Positions 36,136 through 45,115 of a stretch of DNA of 47,951 nucleotides are shown in pieces. Under the pieces are notes generated by a model. It saw only the letters and a program-made list of their open reading frames with translations, had not been told where the DNA came from and searched no databases. Each line of letters opens with the position of its first letter. The stretch's first letter is position 1. Made by a program: the position numbers and the translations under genes. Source of the DNA: Aquipseudomonas alcaligenes MRY13-0052 (GTDB lineage Bacteria > Pseudomonadota > Gammaproteobacteria > Pseudomonadales > Pseudomonadaceae); NCBI GenBank assembly GCA_000474255.1, contig BATO01000048.1:1-47951 (forward strand), written 5' to 3'.

Positions 36136-37071
36136 TCAGGCTTTCTCGGCTTTTTCCGCGCGTTGCTCCTGGGCGGTGACCTGCTGGCAGATCTCGATCA
36201 TCTGCTCGCGCATCCAGCGGTTGGCCGGGTCCTGGTCGGTGCTCTCGTGCCAATAGAGGTGGGTTTCCAGGGAGGGCACGTCGTTCACCGGCAGCTCGAC
36301 GTAGTGCAGCTCGTGGCGGCGGGCGAAGCGCTCGGGCACGGTCATCGCCATGTCGGTGTTCTGCATCACGGTGGAGGCCATCAGGTAGTGCTGGGAGCGC
36401 AGGGCGATCTTGCGCTGGATGCCCATCTTGCCGAGGGACAGGTCGATGTAGCCGAGGCCGCTGCGGCGGCTGGAGATATGGATGTGGGTCAGCGACAGGT
36501 ATTCGTCGAGGCTGATCTTCTCCTTCGCCAGCGGGTGGCCACGGCGCATGGCGCAGACGTAGCGGTCTTCCATCAGCTTGACGTGGCGCACCTGCGGGTC
36601 GGTGTTCAGCGGCGCGTCGACGGCAAAGTCCAGGCGCCCGGCGGCCAGCTCCTTGGTGGTTTCACGGCGCTTGGCCAGGAAGCTCTCGATCTGCACGTTG
36701 GGGGCGAGCCGGCGCAGGCGCTGGAACAGCGGCGGCAGGATCACCGTCTCGGTGAGGTCGGTCATGCTGATGCGGTAGGTCTTGTTGGCCTGGCTCGGGT
36801 TGAAGGTGCGGCTCTCCTGCACCGAGATGCGCAGCTGCTGCAGGGCGTTGCGCACCGGGCCGATGATGTTCTGCGCCATGGGCGTGGGCACCATGCCCTG
36901 GGCGGTGCGCACAAAGAGCGGGTCGTTGAAGGTCTCGCGCAGGCGGGCGAGGGCGTTGGAAACGGCGGGCTGGGTAATGCCTACGATCTGCCCGGCGCGG
37001 GTCAGGTTGGCCTCGGTATAGATGGCATCGAAGACGATGAAGAGGTTGAGGTCGACCTTGTTCAGGTTCAT
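36136..37071 (-). CDS. LysR-family regulator
   Basis: A 311-residue LysR protein starting MNLNKVDLNLFIVFDAIYTEANLTRAGQIVGITQPAVSNALARLRETFNDPLF; the helix-turn-helix is at about residues 20-45. The effector domain (95-295) resembles the NodD/LeuO-like branch. ATG 37071 is chosen because the conserved start lies directly behind it; the upstream extension in the frame overlaps the AT-rich promoter region. Divergent from an acyl-CoA dehydrogenase gene across a 161-bp AT-rich gap, and upstream of a TonB receptor on its own strand. It probably controls both, in response to an acyl or aromatic compound (inference). Confidence 0.92.
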   Translation of the reverse strand: MNLNKVDLNLFIVFDAIYTEANLTRAGQIVGITQPAVSNALARLRETFNDPLFVRTAQGMVPTPMAQNIIGPVRNALQQLRISVQESRTFNPSQANKTYRISMTDLTETVILPPLFQRLRRLAPNVQIESFLAKRRETTKELAAGRLDFAVDAPLNTDPQVRHVKLMEDRYVCAMRRGHPLAKEKISLDEYLSLTHIHISSRRSGLGYIDLSLGKMGIQRKIALRSQHYLMASTVMQNTDMAMTVPERFARRHELHYVELPVNDVPSLETHLYWHESTDQDPANRWMREQMIEICQQVTAQEQRAEKAEKA

Positions 37072-37232
37072 GTCCGAGTGCACTCCGTAGGCTGTTTTTA
37101 TGGGCGGATCATATATCGGTGATGAATGTTTATACACGGTGAAAATAGGTTAGATAAATCTTAATCGCTGTTCTAGCATCATTTCCACACCTCACCCGTA
37201 CCCAGAAAACATCCGTCAGAAGGTAGCTCCGC

Positions 37233-38462
<1,230 letters not shown>

Positions 38463-38480
38463 TCGCCGAGCAGTCATGAA

Positions 38481-38518
38481 GAGGCCCGCACGGGAAATCG
38501 TGCGGGCCTCTTTCGTTT
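38481..38518 (+). terminator. Rho-independent terminator of the acyl-CoA dehydrogenase gene
   Basis: A perfect 12-bp stem, GAGGCCCGCACG at 38481-38492 with CGTGCGGGCCTC at 38499-38510, loop GGAAAT, followed by TTTCGTTT. It begins 18 bp after the stop codon. Confidence 0.95.
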
Positions 38519-38534
38519 CAGGCGGTGGAGTGGG

Positions 38535-39563
38535 TCAGCCGCGTGCGGCCATCAGGTAGCCCATGGCCTGGCGCAGGTAGTCCAGCAGTGCATCGCTGGC
38601 CCAGGAGCCGTGGCGCAGTTCCGGCTCGCTCACCAGCGCCTGGCGGATCTTCTGCTGGGTGCGCGGGTCGTCACCGGCGTAGGAGCGGAACAGCTCCAGC
38701 CAGCGCCGGGCGAGGGCCAGGGTCGCCGGGGCATCGGCTGGTGCGCCGGACTCCATCTGCTGCTGCACCTCGGCGATCAGCGGTGGCCATTCGTGCATGC
38801 GCTTGCCGTAGTTGGCCTTGAGGTAGGCGAACTCCTCGGGCGTCAGGTGGCGCTGGTAGATCGCCATCTTGGTTTCGCTGAAGGCCTGGACCACATAGGC
38901 CATGGTCTGCGGGGTGATGCCCGTTTCCTCGCGCAGCGCCGGCTCCGCCTCGTGCATGGCATTGAGCTTGGCGAACAGCACCGGGTTGCCGCCGGTGTCC
39001 GCCTCCAGCATGGTCATCCAGGTACGCGACAACGCCTGCGCCTCCTCGGCCTGGGGCGGTACGCCTTGGGCGATCAGCGCCTGGACCCGGGCGACCAGTC
39101 CGGCCCATTCGCGCCGCCGCGCCTCGTCCGCATACAGGCGCAGTTGCTGCAGTTCTTCCGGGGAGAAATAGCTGTCGTACATATTCATCAACTCCAGAGT
39201 GGTGAGCCATTCGGAGAGCTCCGGCTCCTGGCCGCTCTTCAGCTGGCCACCGAGGGTGGCCAGGCGTTCGCGCAGAAGCTGCCGGTGGGCGATCTCCCGG
39301 TCGAGCTGGTGGATCTGCTGCTCGATGAGGGGGGAGAGCGATACCGGCGCCTCATCCAGCCACCCGCCGATCTCCGCCAGGGACAGGCCCAGCTTGCGCA
39401 GGACCTGGATCTGGTGGAGACGGGCAATGTCCGAGCGGCCATAGAGGCGATAACCGGAACCCGAGCGCGCGGAAGGGCGGAGCAGGCCGATCTGGTCGTA
39501 GTGGTGCAGGGTGCGGACGGTCAGCCCGCAGCGCTTGGCCAGTTCACCGACTTTCAATGACAT
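38535..39563 (-). CDS. MerR-family regulator with TipAS-type ligand domains
   Basis: A 342-residue regulator. The N-terminal MerR winged helix is MSLKVGELAKRCGLTVRTLHHYDQIGLLRPSARSGSGYRLY (residues 1-42), followed by the dimerising coiled coil (75-110). The rest holds two helical modules resembling the TipAS antibiotic-recognition domain: ARVQALIAQG to MAYVVQAFSE (about 155-245) and a second from ALARRWLELFRSYAG to LDYLRQAMG (285-335). TipA-type regulators bind drugs and activate resistance genes. No obvious target is adjacent: the neighbours are an acyl-CoA dehydrogenase ending convergently and a small gene. Normal TipA-like length is about 250, so the longer C-terminus is notable. Confidence 0.88.
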   Translation of the reverse strand: MSLKVGELAKRCGLTVRTLHHYDQIGLLRPSARSGSGYRLYGRSDIARLHQIQVLRKLGLSLAEIGGWLDEAPVSLSPLIEQQIHQLDREIAHRQLLRERLATLGGQLKSGQEPELSEWLTTLELMNMYDSYFSPEELQQLRLYADEARRREWAGLVARVQALIAQGVPPQAEEAQALSRTWMTMLEADTGGNPVLFAKLNAMHEAEPALREETGITPQTMAYVVQAFSETKMAIYQRHLTPEEFAYLKANYGKRMHEWPPLIAEVQQQMESGAPADAPATLALARRWLELFRSYAGDDPRTQQKIRQALVSEPELRHGSWASDALLDYLRQAMGYLMAARG

Positions 39564-39648
39564 GTCCTTGTGTCTCCTCGCGTGCCTGGCGGCATCCTCG
39601 GGCCTGACGTTGCGTGAGGGTCAAGCGAGGGCTGGAATCAATCCTGAT

Positions 39649-39855
39649 TCAATCCTGGTGGGGCAGGGAGGGTTCGTGAGAAAGGGGCGGCGCGGCGTCG
39701 CGCTGCTGGCGCAGCCACTCCAGGCGCATGTGCAGCTGGGCGGCGAAGGTGCGCGCGGCGAGCTCCTCGTGGAAGCTCACCCCGCGTTGTCCCATCTTTA
39801 CCTGCCAGATCACTCGACCCCGTTGTTCGAGCACTACGATCTGCACGTCTCGCAT
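39649..39855 (-). CDS. Small conserved-looking protein downstream of terC (68 aa)
   Basis: A 68-residue protein starting MRDVQIVVLEQRGRVIWQVKMGQRGVSFHEELAARTFAAQLHMRLEWLRQQRDAA. It begins 6 bp after the stop of the TerC gene on the same strand, so co-transcription is very likely. Beta-hairpin then amphipathic helix by eye; no signal or membrane segment. I do not recognise the family. Function unknown. Confidence 0.6.
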   Translation of the reverse strand: MRDVQIVVLEQRGRVIWQVKMGQRGVSFHEELAARTFAAQLHMRLEWLRQQRDAAPPLSHEPSLPHQD

Positions 39856-39861
39856 CGATTC

Positions 39862-40857
39862 TCAGTCTCCGGCTGATGAAGCCTGGGGGCGGTCGCGGGT
39901 CTTGAACAGCGACAGCAGCACGCCACCGGCAAGCAGGCCAAAGGTTACGCCAAGAGAGATCAGCGCGGGAATCTTGCCGATGAAACCGTGCAGGAAGATC
40001 TTGCCGCCGATGAAGATCAGCACCAGCGCCAGGGCGTACTTCAGGTAGACGAAGCGGTGCATCAGCGCGGCCAGGGCGAAGTACAGCGAGCGCAGGCCGA
40101 GGATGGCGAAGATGTTCGAGGTGTAGACGATGAAAGGGTCCTGGGTGATGGAGAAGATCGCCGGCACGCTGTCCACGGCGAACACCAGGTCGGCCAGCTC
40201 GATCAGCACCAGGGTGAGGAACAGCGGGGTGGCCCAGAGCAGGTGGTGCCCGGAGGCGTTCTGCAGGCGCACGAAGAAGTGCGCGCCGTGCAGGTCATCG
40301 GTGACCCGCATGTGCTTGCGCACGAACTTCAGCACGGGGTTCTGCGAGAGGTCGCGCTCGGCGTCCTCGCGGGCGAACAGCATCTTCACCCCGGTGAACA
40401 GCAGGAAGGCGCCGAAGATGTAGAGGATCCAGTCGAACTCTTTCACCAGCGCGGTGCCCAGGCCGATCATCAGCGCGCGCAGCACGATCACCCCGAGGAT
40501 GCCCCAGAACAGCACCCGGTGCTGGTAGCGGCGGGGGATGGCGAAGAAGCCGAAGATCATCGCCATGACGAAGACGTTGTCCATGGACAGCGACTGCTCC
40601 ACCAGGAAACCGGTGTAGAACTCCAGCGCGGCCTGGGAACCCAGCTCGTACCAGACCCAGCCGCCGAAGGCGACGCCCACGCAGAAGTAGCCGCTGTAGA
40701 GCAGCAGGCTCTCGCGCATCTCGATTTCATGCTGGTCGCGGTGCAGGACGCCGAGGTCGAACACCAGCAGGCCGAGGACGATGGCCATGAACACCAGCCA
40801 CAGCCAGGTGGCGGTGCCGAGGAAGTCGGCGAACAGGAACGTGTGCAGAGCTGACAT
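39862..40857 (-). CDS. TerC/Alx-family membrane protein
   Basis: A 331-residue inner-membrane protein with eight or nine helices, length close to E. coli Alx (321). The TerC signature is in LVEQSLSMDNVFVMAMIFGFFAIP and the acidic LIELADLVFAVDSVPAIFSITQDPFIVYTSNIFAILGLRSLYF. These are the conserved charged residues thought to bind manganese or other cations. TerC/Alx members export Mn2+ or load metal onto secreted proteins. AAGGAGG precedes the ATG. The 549-bp upstream gap carries repeats; I could not identify the yybP-ykoY riboswitch that controls some relatives. Confidence 0.92.
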   Translation of the reverse strand: MSALHTFLFADFLGTATWLWLVFMAIVLGLLVFDLGVLHRDQHEIEMRESLLLYSGYFCVGVAFGGWVWYELGSQAALEFYTGFLVEQSLSMDNVFVMAMIFGFFAIPRRYQHRVLFWGILGVIVLRALMIGLGTALVKEFDWILYIFGAFLLFTGVKMLFAREDAERDLSQNPVLKFVRKHMRVTDDLHGAHFFVRLQNASGHHLLWATPLFLTLVLIELADLVFAVDSVPAIFSITQDPFIVYTSNIFAILGLRSLYFALAALMHRFVYLKYALALVLIFIGGKIFLHGFIGKIPALISLGVTFGLLAGGVLLSLFKTRDRPQASSAGD

Positions 40858-41148
40858 GAGCCCCTCCTTGCTTGTCGTGTTGAATGCTCAACAGTGACTC
40901 CGACATGGCGGGTGCAAACCGTCAGAGGGGCCCGGCGTCACTTGAGGGAAGGCTAGCGCAGCGGCGTCGCCGGTAAAACCGGCAACGTTTCATTTCATTG
41001 CGCGCGGTCAAGGTTATCGACTGCGGAAGGGGCGGGGAGTGCGAAGGGAATGTTCTGCCGTGCTTTCCGGGACGAGGTGCCCGGCCTTCCACGAGGTTCA
41101 TCGATGCGGCGTTCCAGGCACGGTGACGTGCCGCGCAGGACTCCGTCT

Positions 41149-41174
41149 GGTGGAGGTAAAAAGCGACCTCCACC
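41149..41174 (-). repeat. Hairpin repeat GGTGGAGGT/ACCTCCACC, inverted copy
   Basis: The same 9-bp arms and 8-base loop as at 33830-33855, in opposite orientation and with matching flanks. It lies in the gap 40858-41406, which also holds the palindrome GGCGACTTCAGTCGCC (41225-41240) and a family B repeat. No gene is supported in this gap. Confidence 0.8.
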
Positions 41175-41268
41175 CTACACATCGGTCATGTCCGGCGTGG
41201 GGCATTCGTAAGGGCGATTGTAGGGGCGACTTCAGTCGCCAAGCGGCGCGCAGCGCCGCCATCCCCGT

Positions 41269-41329
41269 GGGAGCGAATTCATTCGCGAAAAGCGGCCCGT
41301 CCCGGGCATCGCGGTTGAAACCGTTCCCA
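41269..41329 (+). repeat. Family B repeat, uninterrupted copy
   Basis: Begins GGGAGCGAATTCATTCGCGAA and ends GAAACCGTTCCCA. This copy defines the pre-insertion structure of the split copy at 29221-29535. A third, inverted and longer copy lies at 14953-15038. Confidence 0.8.
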
Positions 41330-41340
41330 CACCTTGAGCC

Positions 41341-41382
41341 AAAAGAAATCGCCCCTGTACGGAGCGATTCGGACAGGGGCGA
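41341..41382 (-). terminator. Rho-independent terminator of the PstS-like/OmpA gene
   Basis: A 10-bp perfect stem, TCGCCCCTGT at 41349-41358 with ACAGGGGCGA at 41373-41382. On the minus strand it is followed by TTTCTTTT, 25 bp past the stop codon at 41407. Confidence 0.85.
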
Positions 41383-41406
41383 CCATGACGCGGAAGGTCG
41401 GATCGG

Positions 41407-42780
41407 TCAGTAGACCCAGACTTCCACACGACGGTTCTTGATGCGTCCTTCCTCGCTGTTGGCGGCCACCGGCAGCTCGTCACCGAGGCCGGTGATCTCG
41501 CGGAAGGACACGCCGGCCTTGGCCAGTTCGCGGCGCACGGCCATGGCGCGCAGCTTGGAGAGGAGGGCGGCACGGCCCGGGTCGGCCTTGGGGTCGCCGA
41601 AGCCCACCAGGGTCACCTGGTTGGACAGCTTGCCGCTCTCCTTGAGGTAGTCCAGCACGCGCTCCACGTCGCGCAGGGCCTTGTTGTCGAGGTTGGCGCT
41701 GCCTTCCTGGAAACGGAAGTTCACCGACAGGCGCTGGGCGTCGCGGGCCAGTTGCTGGTAGTCCTTGGGCATGTCGGGCTGGGCGGCGACCTTCACCGCC
41801 TGCACCGTCTGCGCGACGAAACCGGTCTGGGCGACGATGGCCTGGCCGCGCGGGCCTTGGGCGAAGCGCACCAGGGCCTGGGCCCAGGGGTTCTTCTCGC
41901 CGGGCTTCATATAGAAGAACAGGCGGCGCGACAGCGGGTAGTCCTCGGTGGCGATCTGCGTCACCGACGGCGCCATGGCCTGGGACTCGCCATCGGCGAT
42001 GGAGGCGGCGCGGGACTTGCCCACCGAGGCGAGGCCGACGAAGCCGATGCCGGCGGCGTCGGCGCTGACGGCTTCGGAGAGCTTGTCGTTGGATTCGAAG
42101 CGCTTGGCGCTGGCGGCGAGGCTCTTGCCGTGGGCGGCCAGCACCAGTTCCTTGAAGGTGTCGAAGGTGCCGGACTTGTCGTCGCGGGCGTACAGGTGGA
42201 TGGCACCGCCCTTGCCGCCGATCTCCTCCCAGGTCTTCACCTCGCCGGCGAAGATGCGTGCCAGCTGCTCGGTGCCCAGGCTGGCCAGGGTGTTGCCCGG
42301 GTTGACGATGATGGCCAGGCCGTCGATGGCGATCACATGCTCGCCGTAGCGGCTCTTGAGGTCGCCGAACACCGAGAGGTCACTGGCTTCGGCGTCCTTG
42401 ATCGGGCGCGAGGCGGCGGCCAGGTCGGCGCTGCCGTCCTTGATCGCGACGAAGCCGGTGCCCGAGCCGTGGGCGGCCACGGTGATGCGCACGTCGCGGC
42501 CGTTGGGCGCACGGCCCACCAACTGCACTTCGTTTTCCTGGGTGCCGGGCTCCTGGCGGATGCCGCCCAGGCCTTCCTCTTCCATCAGGCCGCGCACCAG
42601 CGCCGGGCCGAGCTTGGCGCCGATGGTGTTGGAGCCCTGGATGCGCAATGCCGGGCTCTTGTCGGCGGGCAGGGGCAGGGCGGCGAACACCGACCAGGGC
42701 AGGGCGTAGCAGACGAAACCGAGCAGCAGCATGCTGAGGGTCCGGCTCCAGATATCTCGTTCACTGAGGTCGCGCATCAT
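41407..42780 (-). CDS. PstS-like substrate-binding domain fused to OmpA C-terminal domain
   Basis: A 457-residue exported protein. A signal peptide (about residues 15-34) is followed by a phosphate-binding-protein-like domain (about 40-320). It contains IQGSNTIGAKLGPALVRGL, GSGTGFVAIKDGSADLAAASRPIK, IAIDGLAIIVNPGNTLASL and YARDDKSGTFDTFKELV, all typical of PstS-type anion binders. The C-terminal OmpA/peptidoglycan-binding domain (about 345-457) has VNFRFQEGSANLDNKALRDVERVLDYL and ends IKNRRVEVWVY. The fusion would fix a periplasmic ligand sensor to the cell wall. No ABC transporter genes are adjacent, so a role in phosphate uptake is not supported. A terminator follows. Confidence 0.9.
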   Translation of the reverse strand: MMRDLSERDIWSRTLSMLLLGFVCYALPWSVFAALPLPADKSPALRIQGSNTIGAKLGPALVRGLMEEEGLGGIRQEPGTQENEVQLVGRAPNGRDVRITVAAHGSGTGFVAIKDGSADLAAASRPIKDAEASDLSVFGDLKSRYGEHVIAIDGLAIIVNPGNTLASLGTEQLARIFAGEVKTWEEIGGKGGAIHLYARDDKSGTFDTFKELVLAAHGKSLAASAKRFESNDKLSEAVSADAAGIGFVGLASVGKSRAASIADGESQAMAPSVTQIATEDYPLSRRLFFYMKPGEKNPWAQALVRFAQGPRGQAIVAQTGFVAQTVQAVKVAAQPDMPKDYQQLARDAQRLSVNFRFQEGSANLDNKALRDVERVLDYLKESGKLSNQVTLVGFGDPKADPGRAALLSKLRAMAVRRELAKAGVSFREITGLGDELPVAANSEEGRIKNRRVEVWVY

Positions 42781-43078
42781 GCGGCGGGCCTTATCGCTAG
42801 GGGTGACTGGGAAGTGCCGCGAGATTAAGTCAGCGAGGTGACGGAGATATTACAAAGCGCTCTGCAATGGGCCTCGGGACCTTTCCCGCCCCGCGTATGG
42901 ACCAGGGCCTACGACGGCTGCCCGGGCACCCCGACATACCGCTCGCGCGGCCATCGGTATGGTTCGCAACTTTGTCTGGCCGGGCGGCAGGCAAGGAAGC
43001 TCAAGCGTCCCTCGTCCGCCCGTGCCAGGCACCAAGCCCCGCTTTTTGGGGCATCCATCTGTGACTAAGGAGTTGGAA

Positions 43079-43405
43079 ATGGCTGGCTGGTTCGAGCTGA
43101 AGAAGTACGGCAACGGTGAATATCGCTTCCGCCTGAAGACCCGGGAGGCGCAGGTCGTGCTGCAAAGCGGCCGCTACCCCTGCCGGGACAGCGCCGAAAG
43201 TGCCATCGCGCTGTTCCGCAACCACTGCGCCAATGAGGAGCGCTATGAGCGCCGCATGGCCACGGGTGGCAAGAACTACTTCCGCCTCAAGGCCGGTCGC
43301 GAGGTGATCCTCGAAAGCCACCTCTACGATTCGGAGCCGACCCTCGACGCCGCCATCGAAAGGATCATGACCCTCGGCACCACGCCCAAGGTCGAGCTGG
43401 CCTAA
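43079..43405 (+). CDS. YegP family (DUF1508) protein
   Basis: A 108-residue protein with two DUF1508 repeats: WFELKKYGNGEYRFRLKTREAQVVLQSGRY (residues 4-33), and NYFRLKAGREVILESHLYDSE (about 64-84). AAGGAG precedes ATG 43079 by six bases. YegP proteins are small beta-sandwich proteins of uncertain function. The 298-bp gap before it (42781-43078) shows no other supported gene; upstream frames are GC shadows. It ends at a bidirectional terminator shared with xthA. Confidence 0.9.
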   Translation: MAGWFELKKYGNGEYRFRLKTREAQVVLQSGRYPCRDSAESAIALFRNHCANEERYERRMATGGKNYFRLKAGREVILESHLYDSEPTLDAAIERIMTLGTTPKVELA

Positions 43406-43419
43406 GCCCGGCGGATAGC

Positions 43420-43448
43420 AAAAAGCCCATCGCGAGATGGGCTTTTTT
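43420..43448. terminator. Bidirectional rho-independent terminator
   Basis: AAAAAGCCCATC at 43420-43431 and GATGGGCTTTTT at 43436-43447 form a perfect 12-bp inverted repeat with loop GCGA and T-runs on both strands. It lies between the convergent yegP-like gene and xthA. Confidence 0.95.
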
Positions 43449-43477
43449 GTGCCTGATTGCCGGGAAACCCGGCGCGA

Positions 43478-44290
43478 TCAGCTCAGTTCCAGCCAGATCG
43501 GCGCGTGGTCGGAGGGTTTCTCCATGCCGCGCAGGTCGTAGTCGATGCCGGCGTCCTTGATCCGTGCCTGCAGCGGGCTGGTGGCGAGGATCACATCGAT
43601 GCGCAGGCCGCGCTTGGGGTCGTCCTCGAAGCCGCGGCTGCGGTAGTCGAACCAGCTGAAGCGGTCGTTCACCTCGGGGTTGAGGTGGCGGAAGCTGTCC
43701 ACCAGGCCCCAGCTCTTCAGGGTCGCCAGCCACTCGCGCTCTTCCGGAAGGAAGCTGCACTTGCCGGTCTTCAGCCAGCGCTTGCGGTTCTCCTCGCCGA
43801 TGCCGATGTCGCAGTCTTCCGGCGAGATGTTGATGTCGCCCATCACCACCAGCGGCTGATCCGGCTTGAAGTTGCCCAGCAGCAGCTCCTGCAGGTCGGC
43901 GTAGAAGCGTTGCTTGGCCGGGAACTTGGTCGGGTGGTCGCGGCTCTCGCCCTGGGGGAAGTAGCCGTTCATCACCGTCACCGGGTTGCCCTGTTCATCG
44001 GCGAAGGTGCCGTAGATGAAGCGGCGCTGGGACTCCTCGTCGTCGTTGGGGAAGCCCTTGTGCAGGGACAGCGGCTCCTGGCGCGAGAGCAGGGCGACAC
44101 CGTAGTGGCCCTTCTGCCCGTGGTAGTGCACGTGGTAGCCGAGCTTGCGGATATCCGCCTCGGGGAACTGGTCGTCGGAGACCTTGGTTTCCTGCAGGCC
44201 GATGACGTCCGGCTGGTGTTTGGCGATCAGCGCTTCGAGCTGGTGAGGACGGGCACGCAGGCCGTTGATATTGAAAGAAACGATCTTCAT
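43478..44290 (-). CDS. xthA: Exodeoxyribonuclease III
   Basis: A 270-residue class II AP endonuclease/3'-exonuclease (E. coli XthA is 268). Start [15 protein letters not shown] with Asn7; Glu34 in IGLQETK binds the metal. [18 protein letters not shown] holds the catalytic Tyr, [12 protein letters not shown] the Asp/Asn pair, and the C-terminal [11 protein letters not shown] the catalytic His. All key residues are present. It repairs abasic and oxidised ends in base-excision repair. The start at 44290 is set by the conserved N-terminus. It is divergent from the acetyltransferase-tamAB genes. Confidence 0.97.
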   Translation of the reverse strand: MKIVSFNINGLRARPHQLEALIAKHQPDVIGLQETKVSDDQFPEADIRKLGYHVHYHGQKGHYGVALLSRQEPLSLHKGFPNDDEESQRRFIYGTFADEQGNPVTVMNGYFPQGESRDHPTKFPAKQRFYADLQELLLGNFKPDQPLVVMGDINISPEDCDIGIGEENRKRWLKTGKCSFLPEEREWLATLKSWGLVDSFRHLNPEVNDRFSWFDYRSRGFEDDPKRGLRIDVILATSPLQARIKDAGIDYDLRGMEKPSDHAPIWLELS

Positions 44291-44424
44291 GACGGAGCCA
44301 TCCTGGAAAAACGCCGATCCTAGCCCATCGTCGGCACGCCCTGCCACCCGTGTGGCGAGGCCCTGGGGGCGGTGCTACCTTGCCTGTGGGCCTGATAACC
44401 ACATAACAAACGAGGTCACCGTGA

Positions 44425-45078
44425 ATGCCTGGATACGTCCCCACCGCGCCGGTTGAAGTCCGCATGCTCGACGGCGGCTATGCCCGCGAGGCACGTTCGC
44501 TGCTCTACCACGCCTATCGCCACGAACCCACCTTCGCCTACCTCTTCGAGGCCGAGCGCGCCGGCTACGACCAGCGCGTGCGCGCCACGGTGCGCGAACT
44601 GGTGCAGCAGCATTTCCTCGAAGACCTGCCGGCCATCGGCCTGCTCATCGAGGACCGCCTGGTGGGCATCGCCCTGATCGCACCGCCGCAACGCCGGCTG
44701 GACATCACCGAAAGCTGGGGTTGGCGCCTGCGCATGCTGATGACCACCGGCTTCCGCTGCACCAAGCGCTACCTGGAGTACCACGACGCGGTGCTCGCCT
44801 GCCTGCCGCCGGGGCCTTACCACGTATTGCCGCTGCTGGGGATCCACCCGGAGTTCCAGGGCAAGCACCTGGGCGAGAAGCTGCTGCAGGCCCTGCACGA
44901 CTGGTGCGCCGAGGACGCCGGCTCCCAGGGCGTGGTGCTGGACACCGGCAACGCCCGCTACCTGGATTTCTACAAGCGCCAGGGCTACGAGGAGATCGGC
45001 GAGGTCGCGCTGGGGCCTGTGCTGGAACACGTGTTCTTCCATCCCAATCCGACGCCGGCGCTGCAAGCGAACGCGTAG
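44425..45078 (+). CDS. GNAT-family acetyltransferase
   Basis: A 217-residue GNAT protein. The acetyl-CoA pyrophosphate loop is LLGIHPEFQGKHLGEKLL (Q/R-x-x-G-x-G/A type, here QGKHLG), followed by VVLDTGNARYLDFYKRQGYEEIGEV, the family's C-terminal motif B. An N-terminal part with HAYRHEPTFAYLFEAERAGY is typical of the group that includes PA2544-like proteins. The substrate is unknown. It lies between xthA (divergent) and tamA (37 bp downstream, same strand), the arrangement I recall for P. aeruginosa, so it may be co-transcribed with tamAB. Confidence 0.88.
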   Translation: MPGYVPTAPVEVRMLDGGYAREARSLLYHAYRHEPTFAYLFEAERAGYDQRVRATVRELVQQHFLEDLPAIGLLIEDRLVGIALIAPPQRRLDITESWGWRLRMLMTTGFRCTKRYLEYHDAVLACLPPGPYHVLPLLGIHPEFQGKHLGEKLLQALHDWCAEDAGSQGVVLDTGNARYLDFYKRQGYEEIGEVALGPVLEHVFFHPNPTPALQANA

Positions 45079-45115
45079 GACGAGACTGTAGGCAACACGT
45101 GCTAGCATCCCGCGA

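Noticed and set aside
40858-41010. Possible yybP-ykoY (Mn/pH) riboswitch upstream of the TerC/Alx gene
   Set aside because: The leader is long enough and contains GC hairpins, but I could not fit the conserved motif; a covariance-model search would decide it.
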